From contig JAGWPI010000167.1 in NCBI GenBank assembly GCA_028877005.1, positions 1 through 12,064 of the forward strand: a DNA stretch of 12,064 nt. The letters are read 5' to 3'. Of the stretch, positions 7,520-12,064 are shown piece by piece. The stretch is from Bacteroidota bacterium. Lineage in GTDB: Bacteria > Bacteroidota > Bacteroidia > Chitinophagales > Chitinophagaceae. The position numbers were made by a program, and so were the translations under genes. Each line of letters begins with the position of its first letter. The stretch's first letter is position 1. The notes under the pieces are model-generated. The model searched no databases. It saw only the letters and a program-made list of their open reading frames with translations, and was not told the origin of the DNA.

Positions 7520-7882
7520 ATGTCTTCATTTATAAAAGCTGTACAACACGCTGCTGTTGGAATTGTTTATTTCTTTAAGCAAGAGAGAAACGGAAAAATA
7601 CAAGGATTCATAGGCATTTTAGCTATTTTAATGGGTGCATGGCTTCATATTACAGCCACAGAGTGGATATTAGTAATTCTATGTATTGCAGTGGTAATAG
7701 CATTAGAAATGATAAATACTGCCATTGAAAAAACCGCAAATTTTATAACTTCTGAATTTCATCCACACATAAAAAATATTAAAGACATAGCTGCAGCAGC
7801 TGTACTTTGGGCTGCTATATGCAGCACCATCATTGGTGCAATCATTTTTTTACCCAAAATTTTATCAATAATTTTCATTTAA
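7520..7882 (+). CDS. dgkA: DgkA-family lipid kinase (diacylglycerol or undecaprenol kinase)
   Basis: This small inner-membrane enzyme of 120 residues phosphorylates diacylglycerol or undecaprenol with ATP, recycling lipids from envelope synthesis. Three membrane helices are visible at about 28-44, 47-65 and 90-115, after an amphipathic N-terminus. The residues known to matter in E. coli DgkA have counterparts: E22 in KQERN, E63 and N66 in ALEMINTAIE, E70, and K88-D89 in IKDIAAAAV. One family position differs. The Asp usually found four residues after the E70 equivalent (NSAIEAVVD in E. coli) is Asn74 here (TAIEKTAN). The substrate cannot be told from sequence; outside Proteobacteria undecaprenol is often preferred. 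The start at 7520 fits the family length. The gene stands alone: the upstream neighbour is divergent and the downstream one convergent, and a hairpin follows directly. Confidence 0.9.
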   Translation: MSSFIKAVQHAAVGIVYFFKQERNGKIQGFIGILAILMGAWLHITATEWILVILCIAVVIALEMINTAIEKTANFITSEFHPHIKNIKDIAAAAVLWAAICSTIIGAIIFLPKILSIIFI

Positions 7883-7922
7883 ATATAAAACCGATGTACA
7901 CCAACGCACATCGGCTTATATT
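7882..7922. terminator. Bidirectional hairpin terminator
   Basis: CCGATGT (7891-7897) and ACATCGG (7908-7914) form a perfect 7-bp GC-containing stem around a 10-base loop. Outside it, AATATAA (7882-7888) pairs with TTATATT (7916-7922) after a small bulge. It starts at the last base of the kinase stop codon and lies 23 bases beyond the stop of the convergent 1142-residue gene, so it could serve both. The T-tract is short and broken in either direction. Confidence 0.65.
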
Positions 7923-7945
7923 ACTTCTATCTTAATTTGCGGCAA

Positions 7946-10900
7946 TTAAAAATCTAGTCCTAAAGATAAATAAAATACAGAAGGTCCTCTAAATACACCT
8001 TTCATTGGCCAACCTAAATCGGCACGAATAAAATAACCCAACAAAGTACTTCTTGCCCCAAAGCCATAACCGCCGGCAAATGGGCCTAAACCACCGGCAT
8101 CTAACCGTACATTAATAGGATTACTTTGAGGGTTAGGGGAGGGAAAAATTTCTGTTGGTCTTTTTATTCCATTAAATTTTCCATTCCAAGCTGTACCCAA
8201 ATCTATAAACTGCACCAGCTGAAAATTACGTAAGAAAGCATTATTAATGGGGCGATTAAATAAAGTTGCAAAAACCGGAAAACGCAGTTCACTATTTATA
8301 ACTACTGCATTATTGCCATTGGCTACATTTTGATTGTATCCACGCATATTTAATGCTAGGGATTGAAATGCATAAGTTTGGTCGGGGGCGGGCTGATTGG
8401 CACTATTAAATTTAGGATTAACCCATCCATCAGTTCCACCCAAATAATATATAATTTTTTGGTTGCCAAAACTAAAATCACCGGCTGCCCTTGTAGCCCA
8501 AATAAAATTACGATAAATTTTAAAATAATTTCTGGCATCAAAACCCAAATTATAGGTTTGATTACCACTGCCGCCAGTTGTACCGGCAATAGGCTCGTTA
8601 ATATCGGCATACACTTTCCATCGTAATCCATTCCAAATATTTTGAGCAGGATTAATGGTATTATCGTACACATATTCAATATGACCCACTAAATATTGTG
8701 CACTGGTATCATTTACATTTAACGAAAATTGATCGGCTGGTTTTATAACGCCTAGGTCTTTACGTAAACCAAAGGTAGCTCTTAAACTTCTTACTTCATC
8801 AAACGGATAAGCTACATTAAATTGATATAAATTAGTAATCAACTGATTGTCGTATGGGCTTGTATTAAAGAAATTTGTTTGTGTACTTCTATAATATGTT
8901 ATACCCCAATCAACTCTTTTTTTCAGGTTTTGAAAAGAAAAGAAAAAGTCTTTATCTTTTAATGACGTACCAAAACGTATACCACCAATAAATTTAATAT
9001 CTTCCATTAAATCACTTACGCCCGCACGGAAACTCCAATTAATTGCACTTCCATTATTTAACTGAATGGGGCCAGCACCTCCTGCATAAGGCTGGTAGCG
9101 GTTAACTAGTATATTATTGGTTACACCCGCCAACAAATAATCGGCACTAAACTTTAACCGATAATTAAATAATTTGGTTTCCTGCAGGTAATTATGCTGA
9201 TTAGGATTGGTTTTTGTATTATTTTCAGTAATAGGTAATTTCCCTGCCTCAGCTCCCATTCCGGATGAACTAGTATCTGCTTCATTAGAAAACTCATTTT
9301 GAAAGAAATTTTTGGGTGTTGCTTTAATTGTATCTGATATTGCACCAACACCAACAGAAGGTTTGTTTTTAGAACTTACAGCATAATTTAGCGGTTTGCC
9401 CTGTGCAATTTTATTGGCATTCATTACTTCTTGCATGTATAAAGTAGGTCGGGCATTTATATTTCTTCTATTTAAAGCAGTTGCATCAACTTTTAATTTG
9501 TATAAATATTTAAAATCACCTTCTTGCCTTGTTTCACTTACTTGATCATTATTACCTGCAACTCTAGACTCTAATAATGAACTTTGATAATTTGTGATTG
9601 GAAATGTATAAGTAGAATCTTTATATACCTGAAAATAACTAATGCTATCAGCTTCCGGCTTGCGCCATGCTGCAAGAGTTGAATCTAGCTCTTTTGTAGA
9701 TGGATTACGTAATAATTCTGTACCAATATAATATAAAGTGTCTAGCCCCTCGCGCTGGGTTGAAAAAAATCCTGCCCAACGGTTAGCAATGCCATTTTCA
9801 TCACTAACAAAAGTAAAGTGGTTGGTATTATACTGCATAGGAAAATATGCATTACCATATTTTAAATTGGTTAATTGCGTAATTTGTTTTGTTTTGCTTT
9901 TATTTAAAATATCTACAAGAAAAATATTAAACCTATATCTACTAGGCAATACAGTATCGTTACTTGGTGCATTAGGAGATGGTCTATTAGAAGAAAAAAT
10001 GATACCGGAACGATTTGGAAAAGAAACAAAACTTGGGTTCAATTCATCATACACATCATTGGTTACTTGCTCAATCTTTTGGTCATCAATTTTATAAATA
10101 AATAAGTCTGTTTGACCATTTTTAACAGCACTTAATATAAGTGTGTTAGCATCCAGCATAAATGAAGCATCAGTAATTTGCTCAAAGCCGGTAATTTCTT
10201 GTTTATACCGTTTATACCTTGCTAAAACATCGTACACAAACATTTTTATCTTGCCTTTATCCCAATAAATCACTAGTAATCTTGTTCCTTTTCCATCCCA
10301 TGCAAGTATGGGGTAATTGGGGTTAATATCACCTTCATTGGTACGAACACCATAATCTAATAAAATTTTGGTATCATAAAAATTTTCAACATATTTTACT
10401 CGGTAAACACCTTTTTTAAATTCAACCACAGCATAATTGTTACTGCGTGGATTAGGATTAGCCTGAAAGCGGAAATAATCATTTTTACTTACATCTTCGG
10501 AAACACTTAGTACACCCTTAGGTGCATTGCGGCGCTGACGTATGTCTTTATAATAGCGGTCTTGCATTTGCTGCATAAAATCAGCCAATACTTCTTTAAA
10601 TTTCTTTTTACAAATTTTTTCAGAAGCACTGTTTAAGCTTTTATAAATACGTGCTAAATATAAAAAATAAGTTACATTTTCTTTTCTGTAATTTTCAGCT
10701 ATGTAATACCAAAATGCATTGCCTGCTAATAATGGTTTATCAAAAGCGAATTGATAAAAATTATTATACTTACCACTTAACATAGCACTTTTCAACTGAT
10801 CATCTTTTTCAGTACTCCAGTTTTCGGCTGCATAAGCCACATAACCATCTGTTAACCATTGCGGCAAATCAAGTAGTGCCTGATTGCTGGCAAATTCGCC

Positions 10901-11374
10901 AATATCATCTCCAAATAAAATATTATCTGTTAATACCTTAGCTATGCCTTGCCTTATTTGATTACGTAAATGATTATGATTACCATCAAAATACACCACT
11001 ATTTTATTATTGACCAATTTTGTTAGGCCACCGGCATTTTGCCAATCAATACCTATACCAATATTACTTTGTTTAAAATCATTATAACTGTTGTATACCA
11101 CAATATTTGCCCTACGTTGCAAGCTGTATTCGGTAAACTTTTCTAATTCGGGCAAATTATCTTCCGCTACTTGAGCTACAAATTTCCCCAAAGCATTACC
11201 ACCCTGTGTTACATATGTATTAAAGTTGGGAGATTGGTAAAATTTCCATTTAAATTTATTGTACTGTACTCTATTTTTACCAAATTCAACCATATTTACC
11301 TGTGCAGAAACTGCTATAGGTAATAGGATACAAAATAAGATTGTAACTTTATAAATGATTGATTTCATTTGCAT
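7946..11374 (-). CDS. Secreted peptidase-MA-like / WD40-type propeller / Omp85-like barrel protein
   Basis: This exported protein has 1142 residues and three apparent parts. A signal peptide (1-24, VSA before Q25) leads into a region of about 45-280 resembling peptidase-MA gluzincins: ANIVVYNSYNDF (89-100), a GGLTK...NKIVVYF strand pair, LPQWLTDGYVAY (170-181), then a C-terminal helix bundle. The zinc motif HExxH is absent: RQGIA (141-145) stands there, and Asp176 replaces the usual Glu of WLxEG. So it is probably not an active metalloprotease. Residues ~300-560 hold TolB/PD40-like propeller blades, for example ELNPSFVSFPNRSGIIFSSN. A linker (~560-730) follows. The last ~400 residues look like an Omp85/surface-antigen barrel, with GGTDGWVNPKF, an RGY motif at 1011-1013, and a final LSLGLDF. 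The role is unknown; it may bind or insert envelope proteins (inference). Met3 is an equally possible start. Confidence 0.82.
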   Translation of the reverse strand: MQMKSIIYKVTILFCILLPIAVSAQVNMVEFGKNRVQYNKFKWKFYQSPNFNTYVTQGGNALGKFVAQVAEDNLPELEKFTEYSLQRRANIVVYNSYNDFKQSNIGIGIDWQNAGGLTKLVNNKIVVYFDGNHNHLRNQIRQGIAKVLTDNILFGDDIGEFASNQALLDLPQWLTDGYVAYAAENWSTEKDDQLKSAMLSGKYNNFYQFAFDKPLLAGNAFWYYIAENYRKENVTYFLYLARIYKSLNSASEKICKKKFKEVLADFMQQMQDRYYKDIRQRRNAPKGVLSVSEDVSKNDYFRFQANPNPRSNNYAVVEFKKGVYRVKYVENFYDTKILLDYGVRTNEGDINPNYPILAWDGKGTRLLVIYWDKGKIKMFVYDVLARYKRYKQEITGFEQITDASFMLDANTLILSAVKNGQTDLFIYKIDDQKIEQVTNDVYDELNPSFVSFPNRSGIIFSSNRPSPNAPSNDTVLPSRYRFNIFLVDILNKSKTKQITQLTNLKYGNAYFPMQYNTNHFTFVSDENGIANRWAGFFSTQREGLDTLYYIGTELLRNPSTKELDSTLAAWRKPEADSISYFQVYKDSTYTFPITNYQSSLLESRVAGNNDQVSETRQEGDFKYLYKLKVDATALNRRNINARPTLYMQEVMNANKIAQGKPLNYAVSSKNKPSVGVGAISDTIKATPKNFFQNEFSNEADTSSSGMGAEAGKLPITENNTKTNPNQHNYLQETKLFNYRLKFSADYLLAGVTNNILVNRYQPYAGGAGPIQLNNGSAINWSFRAGVSDLMEDIKFIGGIRFGTSLKDKDFFFSFQNLKKRVDWGITYYRSTQTNFFNTSPYDNQLITNLYQFNVAYPFDEVRSLRATFGLRKDLGVIKPADQFSLNVNDTSAQYLVGHIEYVYDNTINPAQNIWNGLRWKVYADINEPIAGTTGGSGNQTYNLGFDARNYFKIYRNFIWATRAAGDFSFGNQKIIYYLGGTDGWVNPKFNSANQPAPDQTYAFQSLALNMRGYNQNVANGNNAVVINSELRFPVFATLFNRPINNAFLRNFQLVQFIDLGTAWNGKFNGIKRPTEIFPSPNPQSNPINVRLDAGGLGPFAGGYGFGARSTLLGYFIRADLGWPMKGVFRGPSVFYLSLGLDF

Positions 11375-11475
11375 ATCCGATCAAAATTTAAAAAATGTTC
11401 GAGGCATCAGTATCTGTTGTCCAAAATTTTAAAGTGAAGATATTGGTCAATTTATTTCTAATTCCTCAATACTTG

Positions 11476-11517
11476 TTAAAATTAAGTAATTACCCATTAT
11501 CAATTTAAAATTAAGTA
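11476..11517 (+). repeat. 13-bp direct repeat before the hydrolase gene
   Basis: TTAAAATTAAGTA occurs exactly at 11476-11488 and again at 11505-11517, a 29-base period, with the second copy ending one base before the ATG at 11519. Such spacing, just under three helical turns, could suit tandem binding of a regulator. AT-richness raises the chance of coincidence, but 13 exact bases is long. The rest of the spacer (11375-11475) shows no gene. It holds TAAATTTTG (11390-11382, minus strand), one base longer than the -7 consensus, 7 bases before the 1142-residue gene. Confidence 0.5.
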
Positions 11518-11518
11518 C

Positions 11519-12064
11519 ATGTTGCACATTAAAGTTTTTACGTTTAACCCCATTCAGGAAAATACTTATCTAATTTATAATGATACTTTAAACGCATTAA
11601 TTGTTGACCCGGGTTTTTATTTTTCTTCTGAACAAGCTGTTTTTGGTGATTTTATAAAAAATCAGCAATTAAACCCTGCATTATTAATAAATACGCACTG
11701 CCATTTAGACCATGTTTTTGGTAATAAATGGGTGCATACACAATATGGTTTAGAATTATGGACACATCAGGATGAAATAAAAATGTTAGAATTAGCTCCC
11801 GCTTCAGGTTTGCAATGGGGATTGCCTTTTGATAACTATTCAGGTAAAATTAATTTATTGCAGGAAGGGGATAAAATTTGTTTAGATAATGATGAATTTG
11901 AAGTGTTAGAAGTTCCGGGCCACTCGCCTGCCAGTATTTGTTTATACCATGCTGCGCAAAAAATATTAATTGCAGGTGATGCATTATTTAGAGAAAGTAT
12001 TGGCCGTACCGATTTACCGGGCGGTAACCACCATCAATTAATTAAAAACATAAAAGAAAAATTA
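11519..12064 (+). CDS. Metallo-beta-lactamase-fold hydrolase (glyoxalase II-like), 3' end missing
   Basis: The first 182 codons of an MBL-fold hydrolase run off the right edge with no stop; family members are usually about 210 residues, so about 30 are missing. These cytoplasmic two-metal enzymes hydrolyse thioesters such as S-lactoylglutathione or related substrates. The motifs are in order: QENTYLIY (13-20), VDPGF (29-33), the metal motif THCHLDH with H60, H62, D64 and H65, PGHSPAS with H135, and AGDALF with D154. GRTDLPGG (162-169) is typical of the short YcbL-type glyoxalase II-like group, not full-length GloB, which has a longer C-terminal domain. The last expected metal His lies beyond the window. 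The start at ATG 11519 fits the family N-terminus; no Shine-Dalgarno sequence is visible. It is divergent from the 1142-residue gene. The natural substrate is uncertain. Confidence 0.92.
   Translation, partial: MLHIKVFTFNPIQENTYLIYNDTLNALIVDPGFYFSSEQAVFGDFIKNQQLNPALLINTHCHLDHVFGNKWVHTQYGLELWTHQDEIKMLELAPASGLQWGLPFDNYSGKINLLQEGDKICLDNDEFEVLEVPGHSPASICLYHAAQKILIAGDALFRESIGRTDLPGGNHHQLIKNIKEKL

Noticed and set aside
7883..7945. CRISPR repeat or riboswitch at the hairpin between the kinase and the 1142-residue gene
   Set aside because: A single hairpin between two convergent stop codons with no repeated copies; a terminator explains it.
8356..10097. Several short open frames on both strands within the 1142-residue gene
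   Set aside because: They overlap the conserved barrel and propeller coding frame, which has no break, and none matches a known family.
10903..10954. Calling the 1142-residue protein an active metalloprotease
   Set aside because: No HExxH is present; the expected place reads RQGIA and the third ligand position is Asp.
1..12064. Mobile element, phage, toxin-antitoxin or defence system
   Set aside because: No transposase, integrase, terminal repeat, tRNA attachment site, nuclease or toxin-like gene was seen; all complete genes are intact chromosomal types.

Overview
The window looks like a piece of a Bacteroidota chromosome, most plausibly the Chitinophagaceae/Sphingobacteriales side. Four things suggest this. 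The DNA is AT-rich. No gene start has a clear Shine-Dalgarno sequence, while TAnnTTTG-type -7 promoter elements sit just upstream of several starts. There is a DUF5686-type outer-membrane protein with a carboxypeptidase-regulatory-like N-terminus. A very large secreted protein ends in an outer-membrane barrel. Assignment to a genus is not possible from this sequence alone. No mobile element, CRISPR array, tRNA or rRNA was seen.

Layout from left to right. The C-terminal ~470 codons of a glutamine-dependent NAD+ synthetase (nadE, +, cut by the left edge) converge with a tandem universal stress protein (-). Behind that, on the same strand, is a thiolase (-). The thiolase is divergent from class 2 dihydroorotate dehydrogenase (pyrD, +) across a 181-bp spacer holding two inverted repeats. 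pyrD converges, with a 4-base gap, on a DUF5686-type outer-membrane protein (-). That gene is divergent from a small DgkA-family lipid kinase (+). A strong hairpin, probably a two-way terminator, separates the kinase from a 1142-residue secreted protein (-). The window ends in a metallo-beta-lactamase-fold hydrolase (+) cut by the right edge.

The genes do not form one pathway. Strands alternate almost gene by gene, so most are probably single transcription units. Housekeeping metabolism (NAD, pyrimidine, fatty acid or acyl-CoA, lipid phosphorylation) is mixed with two large envelope proteins of unknown role. The most unusual item is the 1142-residue protein. Its N-terminus resembles the peptidase-MA (gluzincin) fold, but RQGIA stands where HExxH is expected. 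A WD40/TolB-like propeller and an Omp85-like barrel with an RGY motif appear to follow. The most interesting regulatory items are an FNR-like palindrome before the stress-protein gene, a perfect 16-bp palindrome between the thiolase and pyrD, and a 13-bp direct repeat before the hydrolase. I see no clearly new multi-gene system.
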